NCBI GenBank assembly: GCA_913063265.1
Contig: CAJXZG010000035.1
Span: 1-49,054 of the forward strand
Source: an uncultured Prolixibacteraceae bacterium
GTDB taxonomy: Bacteria; Bacteroidota; Bacteroidia; Bacteroidales; Prolixibacteraceae
Direction of reading: 5' to 3'
DNA length: 49,054 bases
Shown here piece by piece: positions 8,583 to 17,825 of the stretch. Under the pieces are notes generated by a model, which did not search any database, was not told the origin of the DNA, and saw only the letters and a program-made list of their open reading frames with translations. Each line of letters opens with the position of its first letter. Positions within the stretch are counted from its first letter, which is position 1. Position numbers and translations under genes: made by a program.

Positions 8583-8613
8583 TTGACATCAAAAATACAA
8601 TTAATGACGTTAA
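8583..8613 (-). promoter_or_regulatory. Possible operator for the XRE regulator
   Basis: Two related near-palindromes, ttgacatcaa (8583-8592) and atgacgttaa (8604-8613), sit 21 bp apart, about two helical turns, immediately upstream of the XRE gene start. Paired sites with this spacing are what a dimeric controller protein would use for autoregulation. This is a pattern reading only; both sites are imperfect and the region is AT-rich. Confidence 0.25.
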
Positions 8614-8720
8614 ATGCCACATAGGAATTTGATTGTTTTTACAAATTTTCTTAACAATTTATTCTTAGTCAATCATAATTATAAACAGAACTGGTCAGCT
8701 CATTAAGAGTGTTGGATAAA

Positions 8721-8769
8721 AAAACAGCTCTTTTGCAAACTTTGGATTTGTGTTGGCTTGTGCTGTTTT
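8721..8769. repeat. Structured repeat copy B flanking the defence island
   Basis: The core gctcttttgcaaactttgg followed by atttgtgttggcttgtg matches copy A at 2725-2772 with a few substitutions and small gaps, in the same orientation. Its ends pair as aaaacagc (8721-8728) with gctgtttt (8762-8769), whereas copy A pairs through taagctc/gagctta. Together the copies bracket the five-gene island almost exactly. The 274-bp gap holding it (8558-8831) also contains the promoter region of the island and the 3' flank of the beta-lactamase-like gene. Confidence 0.55.
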
Positions 8770-8831
8770 ATTACATGATTAGGTTTACGGAAGTGAGGTT
8801 TACCAATAATTAACCCATAAAACTTTTTGCC

Positions 8832-9863
8832 TTATTTTCTTCTCAGTATTTTTGCAATTCGACTATTTATAATTTCCGACAGGTTCCAGTTATAGAGTTT
8901 AGGATCCGTCGTACTGTAGAATTGAACAACTACAGCATCAAGATCTTTGTGATATAAGGCGAAACTCTGATATCCCGGAACCCAACCGGAATGTTCAAAC
9001 TTGTAGACAGAAGAATATATTTCCTGTTCACCCGGTTCAAACACTGAACCGTCGTTTAGTGCCCTCAGAAAAATACCTACATCTTCTGCGGTAGCTAACA
9101 TGCCATGTTCATCGGCCTTTAAATCAAAAGGATGTCCTACATGATAGCCACTCATCACATCTTCCATATTCACCTCAGGCAGCGAACTAAAAGTATTGTT
9201 AAGATTGAGCGGAATTAAAATTTTTTCACGAATAAACTGAAAGTTATCATAACCCAGTACATCATCCATTATCTTGTTGATTAAAAGATAGTTTGTATTA
9301 CAATATTCATAGTCTTCACCTGGTTCAAAGTTGGCCGGTTTGTCCAGAATTAATGCAAGGCTTTCTTCAAAGCTCTCTGTAGGAGCTGCCCAAAAATTTG
9401 GAGCATCGGTAAAATTTGGAATTCCACTTCTGTGTTGTATCATCAATCTTATCGTGATTTTGTCCGCGTTTTCTATTCTTCCCTTAAGTTCAGGTAAATA
9501 ATCAGCAATTGTTTTATCCAGCGAAAGCCGGCCATCATTTACCAGTTTGCTTACAGCTACCACGTCATATAGCTTACTAATGCTGGCAATCTTAAACAAG
9601 GCGTGAGGATTGGCAGGTGTTTTGCTTTCTCTGTTATGCCAACCGGATGCAAAATACTGAGGTGGTTGACCAGCCTGATCGATATAAACAATCATGCCGT
9701 CAAATCCATGACTTATTGCTTCATCCAACTGTTCCTGAACCGTGTCTGGTAGTGGCAGTATCCAGGCCTTTACCAATAGCCATGGTACAAAAAACATCGA
9801 GACGATGGTACCAACAAGTAATATTATTCTGATTATTTGTTTTGTATGTTTCTTTTTTTTCAC
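8832..9863 (-). CDS. Membrane-anchored beta-lactamase-family serine hydrolase
   Basis: A 343-residue class C beta-lactamase/penicillin-binding-fold hydrolase. One N-terminal transmembrane segment (about 10-35) with a lysine-rich start anchors it to the inner membrane with the catalytic domain outside. The active-site motifs are SISK at 94-97 (Ser94, Lys97), YCN at 187-189 and HSG at 291-293, the usual replacement for KTG in this family. Members include D-aminopeptidases, esterases and cell-wall hydrolases, so beta-lactam resistance should not be assumed. The only in-frame start is a GTG at 9863; an ATG at 9870 is in another frame and stops are just upstream. It lies 59 bp after the ankyrin gene, probably in the same transcript. 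Confidence 0.85.
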   Translation of the reverse strand: MKKKKHTKQIIRIILLVGTIVSMFFVPWLLVKAWILPLPDTVQEQLDEAISHGFDGMIVYIDQAGQPPQYFASGWHNRESKTPANPHALFKIASISKLYDVVAVSKLVNDGRLSLDKTIADYLPELKGRIENADKITIRLMIQHRSGIPNFTDAPNFWAAPTESFEESLALILDKPANFEPGEDYEYCNTNYLLINKIMDDVLGYDNFQFIREKILIPLNLNNTFSSLPEVNMEDVMSGYHVGHPFDLKADEHGMLATAEDVGIFLRALNDGSVFEPGEQEIYSSVYKFEHSGWVPGYQSFALYHKDLDAVVVQFYSTTDPKLYNWNLSEIINSRIAKILRRK

Positions 9864-9922
9864 TACTCATTTTTGTAATTATTAATATTTAACAGAATTC
9901 AGAACTTATGGTTGTGGTTATT

Positions 9923-10501
9923 TTATTCTTTCAGCAATATGGAAATCATTGGACGGGTTATTTCCAGTTCTTTTAAATCAAGTTTTAGCCCAAGAGGTTC
10001 CATTTGTTTTTTTATCATTTCATAAATGGGTTTCATTTCAGAAAACGGAACGATAACTGATTCTTCCGGAGTTGCTCCGTAGTTATTTTTTAATGATTTA
10101 TCAGCCCCTGCTTCCAGAAGCAATTGTACAATCTCAACATGGCAAAAGAATGCAGCAGCACGCAAAGCAGTAGAACCTTCGTTGTTTTTAATATCCAGTT
10201 CTGCATTGGCGTCGATTAATATTTTAACGATATCGCTTTTACCAAAAGCTGAAGCAGTTATTAAGGGTGTTGAACCACTCATTTGGTCTTTTATATTGAT
10301 ATCTGACCCGGCTGCAATATGTTGTTTTACAATTTCAAGATTCCCGGCAATAATTGCAGATTGAATATCCGGTTCCGGTTCTTCAAGCGACAGTCCGGCC
10401 TTAGCATTAACTTCTGTCTGAGTGTATATATTTGATAGAAAAACAATCATGAATAAAAGGCTTATGACCATTTTTAACGGATTAAATTTTAATGTTTTCA
10501 T
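9923..10501 (-). CDS. Secreted ankyrin-repeat protein
   Basis: 192 residues with a cleavable-looking signal peptide (MKTLKFNPLKMVISLLFMIV, to about residue 28) and three to four ankyrin repeats between about residues 45 and 150, for example GSTPLITASAFGKSDIVKIL and GSTALRAAAFFCHVEIVQLL. Ankyrin repeats bind protein partners; no catalytic domain is visible. The product is predicted periplasmic. It sits between the MDR oxidoreductase gene (70 bp upstream) and the serine hydrolase gene (59 bp downstream) on the same strand, so the three may be cotranscribed. The function cannot be stated beyond protein binding. Confidence 0.82.
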   Translation of the reverse strand: MKTLKFNPLKMVISLLFMIVFLSNIYTQTEVNAKAGLSLEEPEPDIQSAIIAGNLEIVKQHIAAGSDINIKDQMSGSTPLITASAFGKSDIVKILIDANAELDIKNNEGSTALRAAAFFCHVEIVQLLLEAGADKSLKNNYGATPEESVIVPFSEMKPIYEMIKKQMEPLGLKLDLKELEITRPMISILLKE

Positions 10502-10571
10502 TTGTATAAATTTTAATGTTTTACTTATAGAATTCTTTTATTAACTGTTTTAATACAGGAGGTATTTTTAA

Positions 10572-11561
10572 CTATTCCACAACAATTACCACGTTCCCTT
10601 TTTTATGCCCGGTGCCAATATACTGATGAGCCTGTGCTACTTTATCCAGTGGAAACTGGCGGTCGATAACAGTTCTCAAATGTCCCGACTGGAAAATATC
10701 AAGTAATTCGTTAAGTAATTTTTTTAACTGATCGTGCGCTTTTAATCCGGTGGCTGCAAAAGAAGCTTTTTTATTGCCAAACACCGAAGTTCTTAACATG
10801 GATAATAATAGACCAAATTTTAAAACAGGAGATAAATAAAGCCCTTGATGTGTAAGTACTTTTTTTGCTTTTCTAAACGGAATTTTCCCAAGGGTATCAT
10901 AAATGATGTCGTACTTTTTTGAGGATTTTGTAAAATCTTCTTTCTTGTAATCGATTACAAAATCGGCACCCAGTGATTTTACCAGCCCGGCATTTGTTGT
11001 ACTGCAAACACCGGTAACTTCGGCACCAAAATATTTAGCCAACTGTACCGCCGAAGTACCCAGACTTCCCGAAGCCCCGTTAATCAGCACTTTCTGACCG
11101 GGTTTTATTTTAGCCAGTTCTTTTAAAAAGTTGATGGAAGTAAGATGTCCGTCACAGTATGAACTTGCCTCTGTAAAAGGAAGGTTATCCGGTTTGTGCA
11201 ACAGCACACCATTTTCATTTACACAAATGTATTCGGCATTGGAAGAAAATCCTAAACTGGTTTCTCCAAACACTTCATCCCCAACATTAAAACGGTTAAC
11301 TTTTTTCCCGACAAAAACCACGGTTCCGGCAAAACCTGTTCCAGGAATTTCGTTTTTGGGCTTTCTAAATCCCATAAACAACCTGCTTAAATAAGGTTTG
11401 CCCGATATCATCATTGTATCGGCTGTTGTTGCCGAACTGCTGACTACTTTTATTAAAATCTCATTCTCATTTACCTGAGGTATTTCTACTTGTTTTACTT
11501 TTAATACTTCATGATTTCCGTACGCTGTTGCAACGATTGCTTTCATTTTTTGAGCTTTCAT
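10572..11561 (-). CDS. NAD(P)-dependent MDR alcohol dehydrogenase / quinone oxidoreductase
   Basis: A 329-residue medium-chain dehydrogenase/reductase. An N-terminal GroES-like domain (about 10-130) is followed by a Rossmann fold with the nucleotide-binding stretch GASGSLGTSAVQLAKYFGAE. The catalytic and structural zinc cysteines of classical alcohol dehydrogenases are absent, which points to the zinc-independent quinone oxidoreductase/enoyl reductase branch using NADPH. A second in-frame ATG exists at codon 6. The gene starts 99 bp beyond the 3' end of the broken TolB/TPR/AraC regulator and leads the ankyrin and hydrolase genes, so that regulator may once have controlled this operon. Confidence 0.85.
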   Translation of the reverse strand: MKAQKMKAIVATAYGNHEVLKVKQVEIPQVNENEILIKVVSSSATTADTMMISGKPYLSRLFMGFRKPKNEIPGTGFAGTVVFVGKKVNRFNVGDEVFGETSLGFSSNAEYICVNENGVLLHKPDNLPFTEASSYCDGHLTSINFLKELAKIKPGQKVLINGASGSLGTSAVQLAKYFGAEVTGVCSTTNAGLVKSLGADFVIDYKKEDFTKSSKKYDIIYDTLGKIPFRKAKKVLTHQGLYLSPVLKFGLLLSMLRTSVFGNKKASFAATGLKAHDQLKKLLNELLDIFQSGHLRTVIDRQFPLDKVAQAHQYIGTGHKKGNVVIVVE

Positions 11562-11660
11562 CTTTTTTGTTTTTAAATGTTTACAAAAGCAAATCTACGG
11601 GCATTTACCACACAGGTCGTTCGGATAAACTCTGAAGAGATTCGGATTTATAAATCGGAA

Positions 11661-13466
11661 CTAATTAATACTATTTTGTCTTTTTATGAAGTCGTTAGGG
11701 GTAATTCCTTCTTCCTTTTTAAAAAAAGTATTAAACACGGTTTTGGAGTTAAAACCACTTTCATAAGCCAGTCCAATAATGGAAATATTCTTGTTTTCCG
11801 GATTTTGTGCAAGTTGTTTAAAATGCTCCAAACGATAACGGTTTATAAACTCGTTAAATTTTTTACCCAGCTTTTCATTCAGTAACCATGATAATTTGTT
11901 GGGATGAAATTCAAGCAGTTGTGCCAGCTCCCTTAACGACAGGGTCGGATTGAGATATGGTTTTTCTGTCACCAGAAAGTATAGAAGTTTAGCGGAATAA
12001 GCTGAGGCAGTTTCTTTATCGAGTAAGGGAGTTTTAACAGAATCGTGCTGATTTAAATTTGTTTTGGTGTACAAGCGTTTTTCATAAGAAGCATACCTGG
12101 CATCTTTGTGGATAATCTCAGAAAGTGGATCAGAAAAAGTAAGCATTAATATAGAGGATTTTATGCTTAATGCTTTTTCCAGCCAGTCAAATGCTTCGTC
12201 GAATTTGTTTAAATTGACCAATGCCAGGAACAGGTATGAGTGTGCCTGAAAAGAATAGGGTTTTTCGGCTTCTTTTTTTAACTCATCCAATAATTCTAAT
12301 CCATTCTGTAAATCTCCTTTTAAAATAATAGCAAGACAGGTTATTCCCAGTTTCTCATCGGGCAATAGTTTTTCTGAGAGCGTATTTTCAATATAGTTTA
12401 TTACTTCTTCGAACTTTCCCGTTTTAAGCATACAATATGCTTTAACTATAACGGCAGGAATGTTTTTAGGATTTTTCTCAATGATTTGATGGACGACTTT
12501 TTCAGCCCTACCATACTCTTTGTTACGATATAAGTAATATGATTTGTAAAAGAGGGTTTCAAAATTTAACGGGTCTATACCCAGTGCCAGTTGCAAATAC
12601 CTGTGTGCTACTTTCATCTCTCCGGTGAGGATGTGTAAAAACGATTTAAACTGAAGTGCTTCCGGATAATTTGGTTTTATTTCCAATGCATAGTCAATGT
12701 GTTTCATTGCATCGGCATAATTGCTGTCGGTAAAAAAAGAGAGGTTCGCCAGTTGATAATGTACTCCCGCGTTCTTCGGATTTATGCTGTGTGCTCTTTG
12801 GGTGTATTCAACAGTTTTCGCATATGCTTCCTGCCACGGATAAGATTCTGTGGTTCCCATAAAACTATAGGCATCAGCAAGACCAACCAACGATTCCGTG
12901 TGTTTTGGATCAAGGGCAATCGCTTTTTCAAAAAATTCTATGGCCAAAATGACATCCTCAGGATTCCATTTGTTAAAATGAAACAATGCTTTTAAATATA
13001 AAGAATAGGCATCCAGGTTACCGGTTTGTTTGTCAACCAAATGCTCCTTAATTTCCAGGTGGCCGGTAAATTCCCTGAGTTTATCGGCAATATGCAAACT
13101 AATTTCATCCTGTATTTCAAAAATATTTTCAAGTTTCCTGTCCCATGTTTCCGACCAAAAATGAGTATCCTTATGCGCCTCAATCAACTGTGCTGTTATT
13201 CTGACTTTATCCAATGCTATTCATACACTTCCTTCAAGAATTACAGAAACATTAAGTTGTTTTGCAATTTCTTTTAGTTGAATATCTTTTCCCTTAAAAT
13301 AGAATGACGAGGTACGAGAGGTTACTTTTAATCCGTCGATTTGAGCCAGGGCATTTATAATCTCCTCGGTTATTCCGTCACTAAAGTATTCTTTGTCAGC
13401 ATCGGCGCTCATATTTACAAACGGAAGCACAGCGATTGACTTTTGAGTATAAGTTTTTTCAGGCAT
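11661..13466 (-). pseudogene. TolB-like/TPR/AraC regulator interrupted by in-frame TGA
   Basis: One reading frame of 602 codons encodes a TolB-like domain (IAVLPFVNMSADADKEYFSD at about 11-30), TPR repeats, and a C-terminal AraC-type helix-turn-helix (ISIIGLAYESGFNSKTVFNT near the end). Codon 82 (13221-13223) is TGA, just after ILEGSV, and the same frame continues with IALDKVRITAQLIEA. Relatives continue through this point with a residue such as Arg or Leu, so one base change would restore the gene. The downstream part could be separately translated from a TTG at 13214. It has no membrane helix. It may be a real nonsense mutation, a sequencing error, or a split gene. The intact protein would be a cytoplasmic transcription factor with ligand- or partner-sensing TPRs. 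Confidence 0.85.
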
Positions 13467-13861
13467 TTTTGAATGTTACACAGAACAGTAGGTACATGTT
13501 GTCAAACAAATGTTTTATTGTAAAGTTTATGGTTGGCCAAATATACCTGGGATGCTGTTGCTTGTATAACAGCAAAACCGAAAAATTATAAGGAAAGGAT
13601 TTTTCAATATAAAATTGTGGCAAACAAAATAAATCAAATGTTTCGAACGCCTGTTCAGAAAAAAAAACTAATTTTGAATTGATTTTTAAACCAACAAAAT
13701 CTAATTCAGTTTTCAATTTTCCGAAACATTGTTACTGAATGATTTACTGCTAGCCTGTTTGAATTTTGGCTTCGTATGAATGCCTTAATTTGTATAGTAT
13801 TGCAGAAAAGTGAATTGAAACAGATATGGAATTTATAGACCAACAAAAAACTTAATAAATA
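13467..13861. other. Divergent intergenic region between regulator and oxidoreductase
   Basis: A 395-bp AT-rich gap between two divergently transcribed genes, so it must hold promoters in both directions. A weak Bacteroidetes-type pair for the plus strand may be tttg (near 13758) with ttaatttg (near 13785), but the match is imperfect. An 85-codon open frame on the minus strand (13459-13716) overlaps the regulator start and lacks protein features. No repeat was noticed. Confidence 0.35.
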
Positions 13862-15199
13862 ATGAAAAGAAGAGATTTTGTAAAAAACGCCCTTTTGGCA
13901 AGCGGTGCTATTGCAATTCCTACACTTGTTAAAGCCAGCGCACTTGGTAAAAATGGATATGTGGCTGCCAGCGACAGAATCGTAATGGGAGGAATTGGCC
14001 TGGGAAGTATGGGTAGAGGCGACATGAATAACTTCCTAAACAAAAAGGAAGTTCAATATGTAGCAGTTTGCGATATTGATAAAAGACATCGTCTGGGCTC
14101 AATGAAAATGATTAACGATGCTTATGGTAACGAAGATTCAAGAAGTTATAACGATTTCCGGGAGTTTCTGGAAAAAGAAAAACTTGATGCGGTTAACATT
14201 GCTCTTCCTGACCACTGGCATGGAATCATTTCAGTTGCAGCTGCAAACAAGGGACTTGATATTTACGGGCAAAAACCTTTGTCACGCACAATTAAAGAAG
14301 GACGTGCAATTGTTGATGCGGTAGAGAAAAACAATATTGTCTGGCAAACAGGTAGCCAGCAACGTTCCGGGGCAAGGTTTCACAGGGCTTGTGAATTGGT
14401 TAGAAATGGTAAACTAGGTAAAATAGAAAGGGTTGAAGTTGGATTGCCTGATGGCGGTCATAAAGCAGGAAATCCGGATCCGCAACCTGTTCCGGAAGGA
14501 GTGGATTGGGACATGTGGCTCGGGCCGGCACCCAAAGTTCCGTACCGTGGTGTTTTACACTGGAACTGGCGTTGGATATTGGCTTATTCCGGAGGACAAT
14601 TAACCGACTGGGCAGGCCATCATATTGATATTGCACAGTGGGGACTGGGAATGGAAAGAACCGGGCCTGTAAAAGTGGAAGGAAAAGCTGAGTCGTTGAA
14701 AAATGATATTTATGATGTTCCTTATGCTTATGATATAGAATATGAATATGAAAATGGCATTGAAATGAGAGTGGCCAATAGCAGAAAATTTATCGAAAGA
14801 AAAGGAAAAGGCTGGGATGGCCGCAAAAAAGATCATCAATTCGGAATGGGCGCAGTTTGGTATGGTGAGGAAGGATGGCTACAGGTAAACCGGGCTGGAA
14901 TGTGGTCGGATAACCCTAATATTCTGGAAGCTACAATCGGCCCCAACGATATTCACCTTTACAAAAGTACCAATCACCATCAGAATTTCCTCGATTGTGT
15001 TAAATCGAGAAAAGAGACCGTAGCACCTGCAGAAATAGGGCACCGTTCAATCAGTGTTGCATTAATTGGCGAAATTGCGATGATGACGGGAGATGATTTA
15101 AAATGGGATCCAAAAACAGAAAGATTTACCAACAGCGATGAAGCAAACAAAATGCTGATGAGAGATTTCCGCTCACCATGGAAATTACCAAAAATATAA
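13862..15199 (+). CDS. Exported Gfo/Idh/MocA-family sugar oxidoreductase
   Basis: 445 residues. The leader MKRRDFVKNALLASGAIAIP has the RR-x-F-hydrophobic pattern of a Tat signal, so the folded, cofactor-loaded enzyme is probably exported. The Rossmann dinucleotide loop GGIGLGSMGRGD is at 43-54. The family EKP motif is QKP at 137-139, and the substrate-domain motif GHHIDIAQWG is at 252-261. The family oxidises or rearranges sugars with tightly bound NAD(P); exported members paired with DUF1080 proteins are linked to 3-keto-glycoside formation. It is the first gene of the plus-strand sugar cluster and ends at a hairpin terminator (15221-15256). The last 66 codons are duplicated as a relic at 19159-19358. 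Confidence 0.9.
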   Translation: MKRRDFVKNALLASGAIAIPTLVKASALGKNGYVAASDRIVMGGIGLGSMGRGDMNNFLNKKEVQYVAVCDIDKRHRLGSMKMINDAYGNEDSRSYNDFREFLEKEKLDAVNIALPDHWHGIISVAAANKGLDIYGQKPLSRTIKEGRAIVDAVEKNNIVWQTGSQQRSGARFHRACELVRNGKLGKIERVEVGLPDGGHKAGNPDPQPVPEGVDWDMWLGPAPKVPYRGVLHWNWRWILAYSGGQLTDWAGHHIDIAQWGLGMERTGPVKVEGKAESLKNDIYDVPYAYDIEYEYENGIEMRVANSRKFIERKGKGWDGRKKDHQFGMGAVWYGEEGWLQVNRAGMWSDNPNILEATIGPNDIHLYKSTNHHQNFLDCVKSRKETVAPAEIGHRSISVALIGEIAMMTGDDLKWDPKTERFTNSDEANKMLMRDFRSPWKLPKI

Positions 15200-15220
15200 T
15201 GCGTAGTTGCTAATATATTA

Positions 15221-15256
15221 AAAGAGGAGATTCTGAATGGATTTCCTCTTTTTTCA
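15221..15256 (+). terminator. Rho-independent terminator after the oxidoreductase
   Basis: A stem formed by aaagaggagatt and atttcctcttt with a short loop is followed by a run of T. A near-identical terminator follows the duplicated gene relic at 19379-19413, showing that the duplication includes the terminator. Confidence 0.7.
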
Positions 15257-15272
15257 AACAATAAAAAAATAA

Positions 15273-15396
15273 ACCGCTGGCGCAGTTTTGTAAACTGTGC
15301 CTCAGCTTAACAGGATGAAAATATTACATTATTCTATTTCAACTTTATCAAGTTGTACACCGATTACCTCCCGATTACTATAGGGAGGAGCGAACG
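15273..15396 (+). repeat. Interspersed repeat R, copy 1
   Basis: About 120 bp shared with copy 2 at 19031-19150 in the same orientation. It contains a REP-like hairpin at 15279-15301 (ggcgcagttt/aaactgtgcc, one wobble pair) and a smaller palindrome ctccc/gggag near 15366-15390, joined by the conserved stretch tcaactttatcaagtt. The rest of the 614-bp gene-free gap (15200-15813) shows no further gene. Confidence 0.65.
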
Positions 15397-15634
15397 GAAC
15401 GAATTTGAATATTCATATTATATTGATATTTATTATTCCAATTCACTTAATCCTGTTGTGAATGGTTTTGCAAAAGGTTGGTTGGTCGTTCTGGAATGCG
15501 GACAACCGGTAGAAAATGTTACTGGGTAGTATATTGAACAATCATGGCAATTAATTTAATAACAGAATCAAGAACTCAAAGAAGTAAATAGTAGTTTTAT
15601 AAAGCGCTCCTTCACAAAAAATAAAAGTAAAAAA

Positions 15635-15662
15635 TGCCAGGGTGCAAATCCTGGTATTTTTT
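15635..15662 (+). terminator. Terminator-like hairpin in the long intergenic gap
   Basis: A stem aatgccagg / cctggtatt with the loop gtgcaaat is followed by seven T residues. No gene is seen immediately upstream, so it may be a relic of a lost transcription unit or protect the regulator gene from read-through. Confidence 0.45.
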
Positions 15663-15732
15663 TACACAAATTAAAATTAACTGTGTCGTAAAAAAATAAT
15701 CCTAAATAGTTCTGTAAAAATGCTGAACTGTT

Positions 15733-15765
15733 TTTGTAATTACCTGAATTTTACTCCTATCTTGG
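15733..15765 (+). promoter_or_regulatory. Possible Bacteroidetes-type promoter of the AraC/TolB/TPR gene
   Basis: A tttg (15733-15736) is followed after 21 bp by tatcttgg (15758-15765), a six-of-eight match to the Bacteroidetes -7 element TAnnTTTG, about 50 bp before the ATG at 15814. Confidence 0.35.
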
Positions 15766-15813
15766 AAATTTAAAATCCTTTTATTTACTTTATGTAATTG
15801 ATTCTTAACCTTT

Positions 15814-17667
15814 ATGCCGGAAACTTTCATCAATAAAATCGAAAAAATTGTTTTATCGAACCTCGAAAATGAAAAGTTTGGCGTTAGTGAACTTGCTGCT
15901 GAAACTGGTTTAAGCCGGTCGCAGGTTCTACGGAAAATTAGATCATTAACAGATAAATCCGCCAATCATCTTATCCGTGAAATCCGGTTGAAAGAAGCTG
16001 CAAAATTCATTCAGAGCACTGATTTAACAGCTTCTGAAATAGCTTATAAAACCGGATTTAGCAGTCCTTCCTATTTTAACAAGTGTTTTCTTGATGAATA
16101 TGGTTTTACTCCAGGAGATTACAAAAAAAGGCTGGTTGAAGGAATTAAGGATGAACAGGTTCCTCAAAAGAAAACAGTAGGTAGTAAAATTGCAAAACCG
16201 GTGTTAATAGTCACACTAATAATGGTTGTGGCAATTATCGGATATTATGTGATTGTCAATCCGGTAAACAAAACCACCAATCTACAGGCATCCATAGCAG
16301 TTTTACCTTTTAACGATTTTTCGGAAAACCAGGACCATGAATACCTGGCCGATGGAATCACTGAAATACTAACCCGTGATCTCTCAAAATTGAAAGAGCT
16401 GAGGGTACCCTCCAGAACCTCCTCGATGAAATTTAAGGGGGAAAAACTGCTTTCTTCAGAGATAGCCCGTCAACTCAAGGTAAAACTTATTCTGGAAGGT
16501 TCGGTGTTACGAACGGGCGACAGTGTGCTGGTGACGGTGCAATTGATTGAAGTTATTCCGGAAGAGAAACATTTATGGGCTGAAAGTTATTCTGCAGGAT
16601 ACAAAAACATTCATCAATTAATAGATAAAATATCAAATGAAACTACGGGAAATGTTTCAACTGTTTTAAACATTCCTCAGGGTGAAAAAAAGGTTACCAA
16701 TGTTGATCCAAAAGCTTATGAGTTGTATTTACGTGGCCAACACATTTTAAACCATCAGAAAACCCGTGACAGTTCAATGCGAAAAGTGGTGGAGTACGTT
16801 GAGCAGAGTATAGAAATTGATCCCGATTTTGCTCCGGCTTATGTTACGTTGGCGGAAACATACTTGGCAATGAACACGCTTACCGGTGATAATGTTGTAA
16901 GATTAATGAATCGGGAAAATGCACGTAAAGCGGTTGATAAAGCTTTGGAATTGGATAAATCGCTTGCTGAAGCTTATGTTGCAAAAGGTAATCTTGCAGG
17001 CAGGCTTGACGGGGACTGGGAAAAAATGAAAGATTTAGCAGAAAAGGGTCTTGAACTGGAACCGAGCAATGCAGGTGCCCATTTAATATTATCGAATTAT
17101 TATGTGGTTAAGGGGATTTACAGGAAGGCAATTGAAGAAGCATTAAAAGCAGAAGAACTAGATCCGGTGAATCCAGTGGTGGGTTGTCTGGTTGCCGAGC
17201 GCTATTATATTTCGGGCAATCTTGAAAAAGCCATTAAAAAAAACCTTGAAGTTATCGGTCTGAATCCGAATTATGGCTGGGCATACCATAACATCGGTTT
17301 TGTGTATATGCAAGCCGGCGATCCGGAAAAGGCAGTGGATGCCTGGCAGCAACTTCAGATTATCAGGGGGCACAAGGAGCTTTATGATTGTTACGATGAA
17401 CATGCGTACCAGTATTGTTTCCAGTTTTTTATCGATAATGCCAAAAATAACCATCCCCGGTTTTGTTCAAACCCAATGTTGATTTCTATGGTTCAGATGC
17501 TGGTGGATGACAAACAGGGGGCTCTTGAATTTCTTGACATCGCACTTGAATACAAAAACGAAGACCTTCCGGTTATGATCACTTATCCGGATTTTTATGC
17601 ATTGCACGAAAATCCAAAATTCCAGGAAATTATTCATAAAGCAGGTATTGTTATTCCGGATAGATAG
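15814..17667 (+). CDS. Membrane-tethered AraC / TolB-like / TPR regulator
   Basis: 617 residues in a single chain. Residues 1-110 form an AraC-type double helix-turn-helix (FGVSELAAETGLSRSQVLRK and ASEIAYKTGFSSPSYFNKCF). A single transmembrane helix follows at about 129-148 (PVLIVTLIMVVAIIGYYVIV). Then comes a TolB-like domain starting IAVLPFNDFSENQDHEYLAD (161-180) and TPR repeats from about 300 to 600. The topology implied is DNA binding in the cytoplasm with TolB/TPR sensing across the membrane. The domain order is the reverse of the soluble, broken paralogue at 11661-13466, which has AraC at the C-terminus. It lies between the sugar oxidoreductase and small secreted proteins, so it may regulate this cluster. 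The signal sensed is unknown. Confidence 0.88.
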   Translation: MPETFINKIEKIVLSNLENEKFGVSELAAETGLSRSQVLRKIRSLTDKSANHLIREIRLKEAAKFIQSTDLTASEIAYKTGFSSPSYFNKCFLDEYGFTPGDYKKRLVEGIKDEQVPQKKTVGSKIAKPVLIVTLIMVVAIIGYYVIVNPVNKTTNLQASIAVLPFNDFSENQDHEYLADGITEILTRDLSKLKELRVPSRTSSMKFKGEKLLSSEIARQLKVKLILEGSVLRTGDSVLVTVQLIEVIPEEKHLWAESYSAGYKNIHQLIDKISNETTGNVSTVLNIPQGEKKVTNVDPKAYELYLRGQHILNHQKTRDSSMRKVVEYVEQSIEIDPDFAPAYVTLAETYLAMNTLTGDNVVRLMNRENARKAVDKALELDKSLAEAYVAKGNLAGRLDGDWEKMKDLAEKGLELEPSNAGAHLILSNYYVVKGIYRKAIEEALKAEELDPVNPVVGCLVAERYYISGNLEKAIKKNLEVIGLNPNYGWAYHNIGFVYMQAGDPEKAVDAWQQLQIIRGHKELYDCYDEHAYQYCFQFFIDNAKNNHPRFCSNPMLISMVQMLVDDKQGALEFLDIALEYKNEDLPVMITYPDFYALHENPKFQEIIHKAGIVIPDR

Positions 17668-17825
17668 ATTATCAGGTTTCCATAGCAATAATAACTGCTT
17701 TAAACTTTCGATGCTTCAAAATTACAATCGGTGCGCCATTTTTTAAAGTTTATGCTTCATTGCTGATAAGTTGCAATTGCTTCATTTGGAGAACTTTGTT
17801 TTGTAAACTTTAAAATCAATTTATT

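Noticed and set aside
8832..9863. Antibiotic-resistance beta-lactamase
   Set aside because: The fold and SISK/YCN/HSG motifs fit the broad class C hydrolase family, most members of which are not resistance enzymes, and the context offers no support.
13459..13716. 85-codon open frame upstream of the broken regulator
   Set aside because: It overlaps the start of the regulator and has a low-complexity AT-driven composition without any motif.
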